In this document: one piece after another, positions 18,253 through 26,376 of the stretch
How the letters are laid out: each line of letters opens with the position of its first letter
How positions within the stretch are numbered: the first letter of the stretch is position 1
From: Novosphingobium sp. ZN18A2
GTDB taxonomy: Bacteria > Pseudomonadota > Alphaproteobacteria > Sphingomonadales > Sphingomonadaceae
Assembly: GCF_036784765.1 (NCBI RefSeq)
Contig: NZ_CP136651.1
Coordinates: 744,001-808,000, forward strand
Length of the DNA stretch: 64,000 nucleotides
Reading direction: 5' to 3'
The notes under the pieces: generated by a model
Told to the model about the DNA's origin: nothing
The model's input: only the letters and a program-made list of their open reading frames with translations
The model's database searches: none
Position numbers and translations under genes: made by a program

Positions 18253-19161
18253 TCAGCCGATCGCGTTGAACAGCGAAAGGCCGGAAAGCCTCGTGAAGCT
18301 GGCCTGGCTGGCTTCGAGCACCAGCATCGTCTGCTGCAACCGCGCCACGGTGCCGGTGATGTCCGTATCGCCGATTTCGCTGCGTTCGCCGGCGCGCAGG
18401 TCGTCCACGGCGGCGCGGTGCTGGTTCGCCATGTCGATGAAGTTCAGGCGCGCGCCCACCACGGTCTGCGCGGTGGCCACGCTGTCCAGTGCGCGGCCCA
18501 GCGGGGAAAGCACTGCCCTGGCCGCCGCCTGCGGATCGGCCGCGCCGCCCTGCAAGGCATCGGCCAGCCCCTTTACCGTCGCCAGAAGGCCCGTCGCATC
18601 CGGGCCGAGCGCTTCCGGCCCGGTCAATCCGCGCGTCACCGCCTGCCCGCCGCCCAGCGTCAGTTCGCCACTGGTCGCGGTGCCGGCGTAAGCGGCGTTG
18701 CCATTGCCGTCGATCGTATAGGCATCGCCCGCCGCCTGTCCGCCGAACAGCGCGTTGCCCGTGCTGTCGCGGCTGTTGGCAAGCTGGACAAGCTGGTCGT
18801 GAAGCTGGTCTATCTGCGTTCCGATCGCGGCGCGCTGCGCATCGCCAAGCGTATCGTTGGCGGCCTGCGTCGCCAGTTCCTGCACGCGCGTGATCGTGTC
18901 GGCGAAGCCTTGCAGCGCGTCATCGGTCAGCGACAGGTCGGTTTGCGCCCTGTCGGCGGCGGCGCTGTCTATCGTGCCCAGCTTTTCCGCCCGCGAAAGC
19001 GCGCGCAGGCGCGATGCGGCTACCGGATCGTCTGACGAGCGGGCCAGCCTTTGCCCGCTTGAAAGCTGGCGCTGCATGTCATCCGCGTTTTTGCGCAGCG
19101 CGGCCATGTCTGTCACCGACCGGTCGTAAAACGCCCCGGTCGCGGTGTTGAAGCCGATCAT
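18253..19161 (-). CDS. flgL: Flagellar hook-filament junction protein FlgL (HAP3)
   Basis: Flagellin-like junction protein of 302 residues that joins the hook to the filament. The N-terminal coiled region reads MIGFNTATGAFYDRSV...LRKNADDMQRQLSSGQRL with conserved SDDPVAASRLRAL. The C-terminal helix carries TDITGTVARLQQTMLVLEASQASF, the usual FlgL/flagellin D0 signature. It is 25 bp downstream of flgK, in the standard flgKL order. Confidence 0.95.
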   Translation of the reverse strand: MIGFNTATGAFYDRSVTDMAALRKNADDMQRQLSSGQRLARSSDDPVAASRLRALSRAEKLGTIDSAAADRAQTDLSLTDDALQGFADTITRVQELATQAANDTLGDAQRAAIGTQIDQLHDQLVQLANSRDSTGNALFGGQAAGDAYTIDGNGNAAYAGTATSGELTLGGGQAVTRGLTGPEALGPDATGLLATVKGLADALQGGAADPQAAARAVLSPLGRALDSVATAQTVVGARLNFIDMANQHRAAVDDLRAGERSEIGDTDITGTVARLQQTMLVLEASQASFTRLSGLSLFNAIG

Positions 19162-19186
19162 GCCGGAAATCCTGTCATGGGGTGCC

Positions 19187-20527
19187 TCACTTGATGGACA
19201 GCATCGTGTCGAACAGCGTGGATGCCACCTGCATCACGCGGCCGTTGGCCTGGAAAGCCTGCTGGAAACGCACCAGGTTCGCCGCCTCGGCATCGAGATC
19301 GACGCCCGCCTGCGCGGAGAGCGCGGCCGTGGCGGTGCCCGCTATGGCCGAAAGCGCATCGCGCGTGGTGGTGCGCGCCGCGACGGTGGAGGATACGCCG
19401 AACAGGATCGCATCCATCCCGCCCGCCGGATCGGCGGCGGAAAGCGCGCTGCGCATCGCGGCAAGGTTGCCTGTGTCACGGCTTCCGGCGGGCGATCCCG
19501 CGGGCGCGGTGGCAATCGCGCCGCCATCGCCGGTGGCAAGCGCGATTGTTGCGGCGGTGGTGCCGGAAAGAAGCGGCTGCCCGGCGCTGCCGTCAAGCGC
19601 CGCGCCGTTCGCCTGAGCGGCGTTGACCGTGGTCGTGACCGATGCGGCCAGCCCGTCGAGATCGGTGCGAACCTGCGCGATCCTTGCCAGCGCCAGCCCT
19701 TGCCCGGCCAGCGACCCCGAAGACAGCGCGACCGCCGATCCACCCACGTCGAACGAAAGCGTGCCGTCCGCCGCCGTGGTGGAGGACAGCGTGGCCGCGT
19801 TGCCGCCGTTCACCAGAACCGGCCCGCCGGCATCGCCCAGCTGGACCTGCACCGTGCCGTCGGTGGGGGAAAAGGTGGTGGCGATCCCGGCAATGTCGCT
19901 CATCTGCTTGAGCAGCTGGTCCCGCTGGTCGAGCAGCGTGGCCCGGTCGCTGCCGGCATCGGCCGCGCGCGAAAGGCGCAGGTTCGTGCGCGCCAGTTCG
20001 GCGGCCAGCGTGTTGACGTTGGCCACCCCGTCCGCCGCTTCGAACTGCAAGCCGCTGCCCGCCGCGTCCAGTCCCTGCGAGGCGAGGTTGAAGGTGTCGG
20101 CCATGCTGCGCGTCGCCTCGATGGCGGCGGCGCGCAGCGACCCGTCCGTCGGGTCTTGCGCCAGCTGCGAAAGCGAGGCTTCGAATCCGGTGATGCTGTC
20201 GTAAAGGTTCGATTGCTCCAGCGCGGACTGCACGTCTTCAAGGCCGGAAAGCTCTGCATCGGCGCGCGAAAGGTCGCTGCCGGTGCGGCGCACTTCGGCC
20301 TGGCGGAAGGCATCGGCATTGCGGGTGATGCCCGCCACGCGCACGCCCGAAAGCGAGATGTCGCCGATTCGCCCGATGCTGCCCGAACCGGCCACTTCCT
20401 CAAGGCTGGCGGACCGCCGGACATAGCCTTCGGTCGATGCGTTGGCGATGTTCTGCGAAGTAACGTCAAGCGCGGCGCGTGCCGCCTTCGCGCCCGACGC
20501 GGCGATGGAAAGAAGGTCCGATGCCAC
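19187..20527 (-). CDS. flgK: Flagellar hook-associated protein FlgK (HAP1)
   Basis: Hook-filament junction protein of 446 residues, shorter than the ~550 of enterobacterial FlgK. The N-terminus has the rod/hook-family motif (DVTSQNIANASTEGYVRR) and the C-terminus the D0 helix (EAANLVRFQQAFQANGRVMQVASTLFDTMLSI). The middle is Ala/Gly/Thr-rich and low in complexity, as is common in sphingomonads. It starts 3 bp after the stop of the upstream rod-binding gene. Confidence 0.95.
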   Translation of the reverse strand: MASDLLSIAASGAKAARAALDVTSQNIANASTEGYVRRSASLEEVAGSGSIGRIGDISLSGVRVAGITRNADAFRQAEVRRTGSDLSRADAELSGLEDVQSALEQSNLYDSITGFEASLSQLAQDPTDGSLRAAAIEATRSMADTFNLASQGLDAAGSGLQFEAADGVANVNTLAAELARTNLRLSRAADAGSDRATLLDQRDQLLKQMSDIAGIATTFSPTDGTVQVQLGDAGGPVLVNGGNAATLSSTTAADGTLSFDVGGSAVALSSGSLAGQGLALARIAQVRTDLDGLAASVTTTVNAAQANGAALDGSAGQPLLSGTTAATIALATGDGGAIATAPAGSPAGSRDTGNLAAMRSALSAADPAGGMDAILFGVSSTVAARTTTRDALSAIAGTATAALSAQAGVDLDAEAANLVRFQQAFQANGRVMQVASTLFDTMLSIK

Positions 20528-20530
20528 GGG

Positions 20531-20836
20531 TCAGGCTCCCTTGTCCGGCGGCGCGCCGATATGTGCGCCAAGCTGGGCCTCTATCTGCGCGGCAAGGCCC
20601 AGCGCGCCGCGCTGCGCGGCGATGTCTGCAAAGCGTTCGTCCTGCATCTGGCGAAAGGTGTCCTGCGCCTGGCTGCCGAACAGGTCGTCTCCGAAACCGG
20701 CCTTGTTCGCGGCGGCCAGCATCTGGCGCACGAAGATCGCTTCGAAGGCGGTTGCCGCCTGCTTCAGCTTCGCGCGGTCGCCCAGCGCCGGATCGATGGC
20801 CGGGCCGCTGGCGGAAAGCGGTGCGAAGCCGGTCAT
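20531..20836 (-). CDS. flgJ: Rod-binding protein FlgJ, N-terminal domain only
   Basis: A 101-residue protein matching only the rod-cap domain of FlgJ (ATAFEAIFVRQMLAAANKAG...LFGSQAQDTFRQMQDERFADIAAQRG). The muramidase domain found in enterobacterial FlgJ is absent, as is normal in alphaproteobacteria, where a separate transglycosylase opens the wall. A candidate for that role is encoded at 28859. Its start overlaps the flgI stop (ATGA), indicating coupled translation. Confidence 0.88.
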   Translation of the reverse strand: MTGFAPLSASGPAIDPALGDRAKLKQAATAFEAIFVRQMLAAANKAGFGDDLFGSQAQDTFRQMQDERFADIAAQRGALGLAAQIEAQLGAHIGAPPDKGA

Positions 20837-21981
20837 ATCACCACCATCTCGGCGCGCAGCGCGCCCGCCTCTTTCAGCGCTTCCAGTATCGCCACGAGGT
20901 CCGAGGGGGACACGCCCAGCTTGTTCAGCGCGTCGACCAGCGAGGCAAGGCTTGCGCCGGGCCTGAACAGCGCGACGTGATCGCCCCGTTCCTCTACCGA
21001 AAGCTGGCTGTCGGGCACCACAGTGGTCTGGCCCCGGCTGAACGGCGCGGGCTGCGAGACTTGCGGATTCTCGTCAATTTTCACCACCAGCTTGCCGTGG
21101 CTGATCGCGGCGGGCGAAAGCCGCACAGCGCTGTTGATGACAACGGTGCCGGTGCGGCTGTTGACGATGACTTTCGCGGCACTTTCGGCCGGAGAGACGT
21201 CGATCATCTCGATCGCGGCCATGCGCGTCGCGCGGGCATCGGCGGCGGGCGGCAGCACCAGCGAAAGAGTAACGCCGTCCACCACCGTCGCGGTGCCGGG
21301 AAAGGCGCGGTTGATCGCGTCGCGCACCCGCGCGGCGGTAAGGAAATCGGCGGTATAGAGGTTCCATTTGAGCGACGGCGCGGTGTCGAACCCGGTGGCG
21401 ACCGCGCGTTCCACGCTGGCGCCGCCGTCGATCCGGCCCACGGTGGGGACGTTGACCGTCATCTGTGATCCGTCCTTGGCCGAAACGCCCAGCCCGCCGA
21501 CCGCAAGATTGCCCTGCGCCATCGCATAGATCCGGCCGTCCGCGCCATAAAGCGGCGCCAGCACCAGCGCCCCGCCGCGCAGCGACTTGGCCTTGCCGAT
21601 GGCGGAAACGGTCACGTCTATATGCTGGCCGGGCTTGGCGAAGGCGGGCAGGTCCGCGGTAATCATCACCGCCGCCGCGTTCTTCAGCCCCGGCGACACG
21701 CCCGGCGGCAATTGCACACCCAGCCGCCCGGAAACCCCGCGCATGGCCTGCGTCAGGTATTCCAGGTTGTCGTCGCCCGTGCCCGAAAGACCCACGACGA
21801 TGCCGTATCCGGTCAACTGGTTGGTGCGCACGCCCTGATAGGTGCCAAGGTCGCGCACGCGTTCGGCACGGGCGGCGGGCGCGCAGACCAGCGCGGCAAT
21901 CGCGAACAGGACAAGGCCCATCGCGATTTCCCGCCATGCATTGCGGCGGCGCTGGCGGATGCGGGGGAAGGTGCTATGCAT
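20833..21981 (-). CDS. flgI: Flagellar P-ring protein FlgI
   Basis: Periplasmic P-ring subunit of 382 residues, with a signal peptide (MGLVLFAIAALVCAPAARA) cleaved before ERVRDLGTYQGVRTNQL, the conserved mature start. The signature GYGIVVGLSGTGDD and the C-terminal LVDALNKLGVSPSDLVAILEAL segment are typical. It follows flgH by 12 bp and overlaps flgJ by 4 bp. Its assembly needs FlgA, encoded at 27479. Confidence 0.97.
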   Translation of the reverse strand: MHSTFPRIRQRRRNAWREIAMGLVLFAIAALVCAPAARAERVRDLGTYQGVRTNQLTGYGIVVGLSGTGDDNLEYLTQAMRGVSGRLGVQLPPGVSPGLKNAAAVMITADLPAFAKPGQHIDVTVSAIGKAKSLRGGALVLAPLYGADGRIYAMAQGNLAVGGLGVSAKDGSQMTVNVPTVGRIDGGASVERAVATGFDTAPSLKWNLYTADFLTAARVRDAINRAFPGTATVVDGVTLSLVLPPAADARATRMAAIEMIDVSPAESAAKVIVNSRTGTVVINSAVRLSPAAISHGKLVVKIDENPQVSQPAPFSRGQTTVVPDSQLSVEERGDHVALFRPGASLASLVDALNKLGVSPSDLVAILEALKEAGALRAEMVVI

Positions 21982-21993
21982 CGCGCGGCTCCC

Positions 21994-22683
21994 TCAGAAC
22001 GGGTTGATTATGGAAAAGAAGCGCGAAAGCCATCCGCGCCGGCTGGCGCGCTGGATCGATCCGTTGCCCGAATATTCGATGTGCGCGTCCGCCACCTGGG
22101 TGGAACGCATGCGGTTATCGGCATCGATATCGGCAAGCCGCACGATCCCCGAAAACTGCACCCATTCCTGGCCCTGGCTGAGCAACAAGCGTTTTTCCCC
22201 TTTGACGAGCGCGGTTCCGTTCGCGCGGACTGCGGCAATCGTCACCGCCAGCGCGCCGGCAAGCGTGCTGGTCTGCGTGGCGTTGCCCGATCCGTTGAAC
22301 GACGATGTGCCCGAAGCTTTAAGGGCGTCGGGGTTCAGGAACGAAAGCAGCCCGGCGGTTGGCGGGGCGATCGAAAAGCCGCCGCTCTTGCCGGTCTTGC
22401 TGCCCGCGGACTTGCTGGTGGTGGTCTGTTCGACCAGCACGATGGTCAGCGGATCGCCCACGCGGCGCGCGCGGGTGCCTTCCACCAGCGCGGCATAGCC
22501 TGCGTCCGCGCGGAAGATCGATCCGTTGGCGGCGGGCGGCGGCGCGGGCGCGGGCAGGGTGGGGGCAAAGCCTTCGGGCGGATGCTTTTTCGCCAGCGCG
22601 GGCACGGCGCTGGCCAGCGCGCAAACCGCGCCGATCCACAAGCAGCCCTTCTGCATTGCGCGCGCCGCAGGTCGGATATCCAT
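21994..22683 (-). CDS. flgH: Flagellar L-ring protein FlgH
   Basis: Outer-membrane L-ring subunit, 229 residues from the ATG at 22683 (an alternative ATG lies at 22656). Diagnostic stretches are GSIFRADAGYAAL, ARRVGDPLTIVLVEQTTTSKSAGSK and the C-terminal FFSIINPF. FlgH is normally a lipoprotein, but no canonical lipobox is visible: the two early cysteines (KGCLW, GAVCAL) lack the L-A-G context, and the signal looks cleavable by signal peptidase I after VPALA. GAGAGA precedes the start, just past the flgG stop. Confidence 0.94.
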   Translation of the reverse strand: MDIRPAARAMQKGCLWIGAVCALASAVPALAKKHPPEGFAPTLPAPAPPPAANGSIFRADAGYAALVEGTRARRVGDPLTIVLVEQTTTSKSAGSKTGKSGGFSIAPPTAGLLSFLNPDALKASGTSSFNGSGNATQTSTLAGALAVTIAAVRANGTALVKGEKRLLLSQGQEWVQFSGIVRLADIDADNRMRSTQVADAHIEYSGNGSIQRASRRGWLSRFFSIINPF

Positions 22684-22691
22684 CGTCTCTC

Positions 22692-23480
22692 TCACAGCGT
22701 CTGGTTGGCGTTGCGCAGCATCTCGTCGACAGAGCTGATCATCTTGGAATTGATCTCGTAGGCGCGCTGGCATTCGATCATGTCGACCAGTTCCTCGACC
22801 ACGTTGACGTTCGATCCTTCAAGGAAGCCCTGCTTGATCGATCCGCGCCCGTCCTGCCCGGCGATGCCGACTTGCGCGGCGCCGCTGGCCGCGGTTTCCT
22901 TCAGGAAGTTGTCGCCCGCCGCCTGCAATCCGCCGGGGTTGGCAAAGCGCGCCACGGTGATCTGCCCCAGCTGCGCCGGTTCCGACTGGCCGGGCACCGT
23001 GGCCGAAACCGTGCCGTCGGGCGCGATGGCGATCGCGCTGGCGTTTTCCGGGATGGTGATCGCGGGTTCCACGGGATAGCCCTGCGCGGTGACGAGCCGG
23101 CCTTCCGCAGAGCGCGTGAAATTGCCCGCGCGGGTATAGGCCAGTTCTCCGCCGGGCAGCGTGACCTGGAAATAGCCGTCTCCGTCCAGCGCAAGGTCAA
23201 GCGAATTGCCCGTGGTCTGCAACGATCCCTGCGTATCGATGCGCTGGGTGCCTTGCACCGCCACGCCCGTGCCCAGGTTCAGGCCGATGGCATAGGCGGT
23301 TTCGCCGCTCGATTGCTGGCCCGCCACGCGCGCGTCCTGATAGGCCAGCGTCTGGAACGATGCGCGGTCTTTCTTGAAACCGGTCGTCCCCACGTTGGCA
23401 AGGTTGTTGGCGATAACGCGCATCCGCGTGTCCTGGGCTTCAAGCCCGGTGCGGGCGACGTGAAGGGCGGAAGTGGGCAT
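22692..23480 (-). CDS. flgG: Flagellar distal rod protein FlgG
   Basis: Distal rod subunit of 262 residues, the canonical length. N-terminal rod motif VIANNLANVGTTGFKKDRASF, central GDGYFQVTLPGG, and C-terminal SNVNVVEELVDMIECQRAYEINSKMISSVDEML. The ATG at 23480 is chosen because GAGGGAG precedes it and MPTSALHVARTGLEAQDTRM is the expected N-terminus; a longer in-frame start at 23555 lies inside flgF. Confidence 0.97.
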   Translation of the reverse strand: MPTSALHVARTGLEAQDTRMRVIANNLANVGTTGFKKDRASFQTLAYQDARVAGQQSSGETAYAIGLNLGTGVAVQGTQRIDTQGSLQTTGNSLDLALDGDGYFQVTLPGGELAYTRAGNFTRSAEGRLVTAQGYPVEPAITIPENASAIAIAPDGTVSATVPGQSEPAQLGQITVARFANPGGLQAAGDNFLKETAASGAAQVGIAGQDGRGSIKQGFLEGSNVNVVEELVDMIECQRAYEINSKMISSVDEMLRNANQTL

Positions 23481-23494
23481 TTTCGGTTGCTCCC

Positions 23495-24235
23495 TCAGGC
23501 AAGTTTCATCAGGTCGGTGCCCGCCTCGTCCACGTCGCGGGCGGTGGCGATGCACTTGGTTCGCATTTCGAAAAGCCGCTGCGCCGCGATCATCCGGACA
23601 AGCACGTCGGTAGGCTTGACGTTCGATTGCTCAAGCGTGCCGGTCTCGATCCGCGCGGTCGGGTCGGCGGGAAGGACGCCGCCGCCCCGGACGCGGAACA
23701 GGCCGTCCAGCCCCTTGGCGATGCGACTGCCGGTGGTGCTGGCCAGCCTTATGCGCGCGACCGGCCGGGGTTGCGCGCCGGGTGTGTCCGGATCGGCGGC
23801 CAGCACCTGCCCGTCCGGTCCGATGCTTGTCGTCGATCCCACCGGCACGGTGATCGGCCCGGCGTCGCCGATGACCGGCAGCCCTTCGCCGTTGACCAGC
23901 AGCCCCGATGCGGTGACCGAAAGATCGCCGCGCCGGGTATAGGCTTCCGATCCGTCGGCGGCCTGGACCGCCATCATCGTGTCGCCTGTCATCGCGATGT
24001 CCAGCGGGTTGCCGGTCTGCACCAGCGAGCCTTGCGCCAGCGAAGCGCCATGCACGTCGCTTTCGGTCATCGCGCGGCTTTCCAGGCCGGGGCCTTTCAG
24101 CGTCATCGGCGTGGTCGCCAGCGTCTCCGCGCGGAAGCCGGTGGTCCGCGCGTTCGCCATGTTGCTGGCGATCACCCGCTGCTGCGTCATCGAACTGCGC
24201 ATTCCCGACCAGGCGGTGTAGATCAGGCGATCCAT
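23495..24235 (-). CDS. flgF: Flagellar proximal rod protein FlgF
   Basis: Proximal rod subunit of 246 residues. It begins MDRLIYTAWSGMRSSMTQQRVIASNMANARTTGFRAE, typical of FlgF, and ends with the rod-family helix (SNVKPTDVLVRMIAAQRLFEMRTK). It stands between flgE and flgG in the conserved order, with 15-bp gaps on both sides. Confidence 0.96.
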   Translation of the reverse strand: MDRLIYTAWSGMRSSMTQQRVIASNMANARTTGFRAETLATTPMTLKGPGLESRAMTESDVHGASLAQGSLVQTGNPLDIAMTGDTMMAVQAADGSEAYTRRGDLSVTASGLLVNGEGLPVIGDAGPITVPVGSTTSIGPDGQVLAADPDTPGAQPRPVARIRLASTTGSRIAKGLDGLFRVRGGGVLPADPTARIETGTLEQSNVKPTDVLVRMIAAQRLFEMRTKCIATARDVDEAGTDLMKLA

Positions 24236-24250
24236 CGTTCAGCCTCCGCG

Positions 24251-25066
24251 TCAGGTGCGCAGGTTGATGATCGTCTGGCCGATCTGCGTGGCGGTATCGA
24301 TCGCCTTCGCGTTGGCCTGGAAATTGCGCTGCGCGGTGATCAGCCCCACCAGTTCCTCGGTGGTGTCGACGTTCGACCGCTCAAGCGCGCCCGACAGAAG
24401 CCCGCCGTACTGGTCGGCACCGGGCTGGCCATAGCTCGCCGTGCCCGAAAGGCCGGTCGCCTCCCAGTTGGAAGAGCCGACCTGCTTCAGGCCCGTGGGC
24501 GAAACGAAGTCCGCCAGCGAGACGACGCCGATCACGGTGTTGGTGCCATCGGCATATGTCGCGGTGACTTCGCCCTGCGTATCCACCGTCGCGCCCGCGA
24601 AGGCGGCACCGGCCGCGTTGGTCGCGGGAATGTGCGCGTCGGCCAGCGTGGCGGTGGACGTGACGGCGCCCGTCGCATCGACCGGAAAGACCTGCAGGCG
24701 GTTGCCCGACCCGTCGCTGATGAATCCGCCGCCATCGACGTTGAAAGATCCGTTCCGGGTGTAAAGCGTGTTGCCGGTCTGCTCAGACCGGGTGGTGAAG
24801 AACCCGTTGCCGGTAATCGCCATGTCCAGCGCGGAGCCGGTCTGCTCGATCGGGCCGAGCGTAAAGTTCTGCCGGATCGCTTCCACGGTCACGCCGATGC
24901 CCGTCGTCATCCTGGGATTGTCATACGAACTGCCGGTGATGACATCGGCGAACTGGGTGCCGCTTTTCTTGAAGCCGGTGGTCTCCGCATTCGCCAGGTT
25001 GTGCGATATGACGTCGAGCGAGGTCTGCGATGCCTTGAGGCCGGTGATCGAGGTGTAGAAGGACAT
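24251..25066 (-). CDS. flgE: Flagellar hook protein FlgE, unusually short
   Basis: Hook subunit identified by position between flgD and flgF and by motifs: N-terminal SLDVISHNLANAETTGFKKSGTQFADV, central GNGFFTTRSEQTGNTLYTRNGSF, C-terminal SNVDTTEELVGLITAQRNFQANAKAI. At 271 residues it is about the size of a rod protein, against roughly 400 in Salmonella and nearly 600 in Caulobacter. The D0/D1 core is therefore present, but most of the exposed outer domain is missing. No frameshift or stop interrupts it, so this looks like a naturally compact hook. Confidence 0.9.
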   Translation of the reverse strand: MSFYTSITGLKASQTSLDVISHNLANAETTGFKKSGTQFADVITGSSYDNPRMTTGIGVTVEAIRQNFTLGPIEQTGSALDMAITGNGFFTTRSEQTGNTLYTRNGSFNVDGGGFISDGSGNRLQVFPVDATGAVTSTATLADAHIPATNAAGAAFAGATVDTQGEVTATYADGTNTVIGVVSLADFVSPTGLKQVGSSNWEATGLSGTASYGQPGADQYGGLLSGALERSNVDTTEELVGLITAQRNFQANAKAIDTATQIGQTIINLRT

Positions 25067-25087
25067 CTGTGTCTCCTTGTGTGCGGT

Positions 25088-25405
25088 TCAGGCCGCGCTC
25101 TGTGCCGTTTGGCCGGTGGATTGATCGGGGGTCTGGTTCTGCGCGATCAGCACGTCGAGCTTGGCCGCGATCCGGTCCAGCGTGGCGCCGTTGTCTGTGG
25201 TGGCCGAAAGTGAGGAAAACTGCGCCATCTGGGCCAGCATCTCCTTGTTGTCGACGGGGTTGAACGGGTCCTGCATCTTCATCTGGGCGGTCATCAGCTT
25301 CAGGAAATCCGCGCTGCCCAGCGTGGAAAATCCGCTGGTCTGCTGGCTGGCGGAAGGCGCAGTCGCGGCGGTTTGCGCCGCGCTGCCGGTGGGGCTTACG
25401 GTCAT
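25088..25405 (-). CDS. flgD: Flagellar hook-capping protein FlgD, N-terminal domain only
   Basis: A 105-residue protein with the FlgD N-terminal signature ([36 protein letters not shown]) and then a short Gln/Thr/Ala tail. Full-length FlgD is about 220 residues and has an Ig-like/Tudor cap domain, which is absent here. The ATG at 25405 shares one base with the flgC stop (TGATG); a GTG at 25408 also exists. The reduction parallels that of the hook protein it caps. Confidence 0.88.
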   Translation of the reverse strand: MTVSPTGSAAQTAATAPSASQQTSGFSTLGSADFLKLMTAQMKMQDPFNPVDNKEMLAQMAQFSSLSATTDNGATLDRIAAKLDVLIAQNQTPDQSTGQTAQSAA

Positions 25406-25812
25406 CACTTCATCCTCATCGTTTCGAGCATCAGTTGCTTGGCGGTGGACAGCGCCTCGACCATGTTGCGGTACTGGCGGCTGGCATCCATCATCTCGAT
25501 CATCTCGGCGTTTTCATCGACCGGGGCGGCCCACACGTCGCCGTTCGCATCGGCGACCGGATTGGCGGGATCGTGCTGGCGAACTGGCGCGTTATCGGTG
25601 CGGTAAACGCCCGTCACCCTGACCGAGGCGAGCCCGCTGGCGGTGTCCAGGTCTTCGGCGAAAACCGGGCGGATCGGGCGGTATGCCTGTGCCTCGCTGC
25701 CCGAAACCGTGCCGGCGTTGGCAAGGTTGGAAGACGCCGCATTCATGCGCACCAGCTGGGCCGACATGGCGCGTCCCGCGAGGCCGAAAAGGTCCATCCC
25801 CGCCATCGTCAT
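25405..25812 (-). CDS. flgC: Flagellar proximal rod protein FlgC
   Basis: Rod subunit of 135 residues, the usual length. N-terminal [33 protein letters not shown]-terminal [33 protein letters not shown]. It overlaps the flgB stop through ATGA and the flgD start by one base, so flgB, flgC and flgD are translationally coupled. Confidence 0.95.
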   Translation of the reverse strand: MTMAGMDLFGLAGRAMSAQLVRMNAASSNLANAGTVSGSEAQAYRPIRPVFAEDLDTASGLASVRVTGVYRTDNAPVRQHDPANPVADANGDVWAAPVDENAEMIEMMDASRQYRNMVEALSTAKQLMLETMRMK

Positions 25813-26156
25813 TCGCCCTTCAGCGCGCGGGTGATCGTATCCACGCGCCCACGGATGAACGAAAGCGTGGCGGAATAGCCGACGGCGTTTTCGGCGAAGG
25901 CGGTCTGCTCGGTCGCCATTTCCACGGTGTTGCCGTCAAGGCCGGGCATCACCGGCACGCGATAGAGCGTGGCCGCCTGCGCCGCCCGGTCCACGTCCGC
26001 GCCGCCGGAGGCGGATTTCAGCGCGGCGGCAAAGTCCATGTCGCGCGCCTTGTATCCGGGTGTCGCGGCATTGGCGATGTTCGATGCCAGCAGTCCCATG
26101 CGCTGCGAGCGCAGTTCGAGCGCGGCGCCGTGAATGCCGAAAAGGCTGTCGCTCAT
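25809..26156 (-). CDS. flgB: Flagellar proximal rod protein FlgB
   Basis: Rod subunit of 115 residues, first gene of the leftward flagellar operon. Motifs are MGLLASNIANAATPGYKARDMDFAAAL and the C-terminal ENAVGYSATLSFIRGRVDTITRALKG. The ATG at 26156 has GGGAAGGGAG upstream. A well-formed sigma-54 promoter lies about 60 bp before it, so transcription of flgBCDEFGHIJKL, possibly on into motAB, likely depends on RpoN and a flagellar enhancer-binding protein. Confidence 0.94.
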   Translation of the reverse strand: MSDSLFGIHGAALELRSQRMGLLASNIANAATPGYKARDMDFAAALKSASGGADVDRAAQAATLYRVPVMPGLDGNTVEMATEQTAFAENAVGYSATLSFIRGRVDTITRALKGE

Positions 26157-26219
26157 CGTCTGGCTCCCTTCCCGTCCAGAGTGTCCGCTCCACGTCTTGC
26201 GAGCGTTCGTCCCGGTTTC

Positions 26220-26235
26220 AGCAAGCGCCGTGCCA
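26220..26235 (-). promoter_or_regulatory. Sigma-54 promoter of the flgB operon
   Basis: On the minus strand the sequence is TGGCAC-GGCGC-TTGCT, an exact match to the RpoN -24/-12 consensus (TGGCAC-N5-TTGCW). The -12 element lies 64 bp upstream of the flgB ATG. RpoN control of rod and hook genes is well known in proteobacteria. Confidence 0.88.
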
Positions 26236-26277
26236 GATCGCGGATTCGGGCGCTTCCGGCAGCATTGCGCCCCTGCT

Positions 26278-26297
26278 TCCGGCAAGCGCCTGCCGGA
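26278..26297. promoter_or_regulatory. Inverted repeat TCCGGCA-N6-TGCCGGA between divergent flagellar genes
   Basis: Perfect 7-bp inverted repeat with a 6-bp spacer, 43 bp upstream of the sigma-54 promoter of flgB and 80 bp before the rightward TolQ-like gene. A TTCCGGCAG half-site (26254-26262) adds a further copy. The word TCCGGCAAG recurs upstream of flgM and of the transglycosylase. It resembles the ftr enhancers bound by FlbD-type flagellar activators, a recalled similarity that was not tested. Confidence 0.5.
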
Positions 26298-26376
26298 TTG
26301 CGGCAAATGTCCGCCGCCCGCTGAAAAGGTCCGCGCGCCGCCGTTCTTCCCGATTGAAGGAGAAGAGGATTCCCCC

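Noticed and set aside
24251-25066. The short hook gene as a third rod protein (FlgG/FlgF paralogue)
   Set aside because: Position between flgD and flgF and the FKKSGTQFADV motif fit FlgE; flgF and flgG are both present separately.
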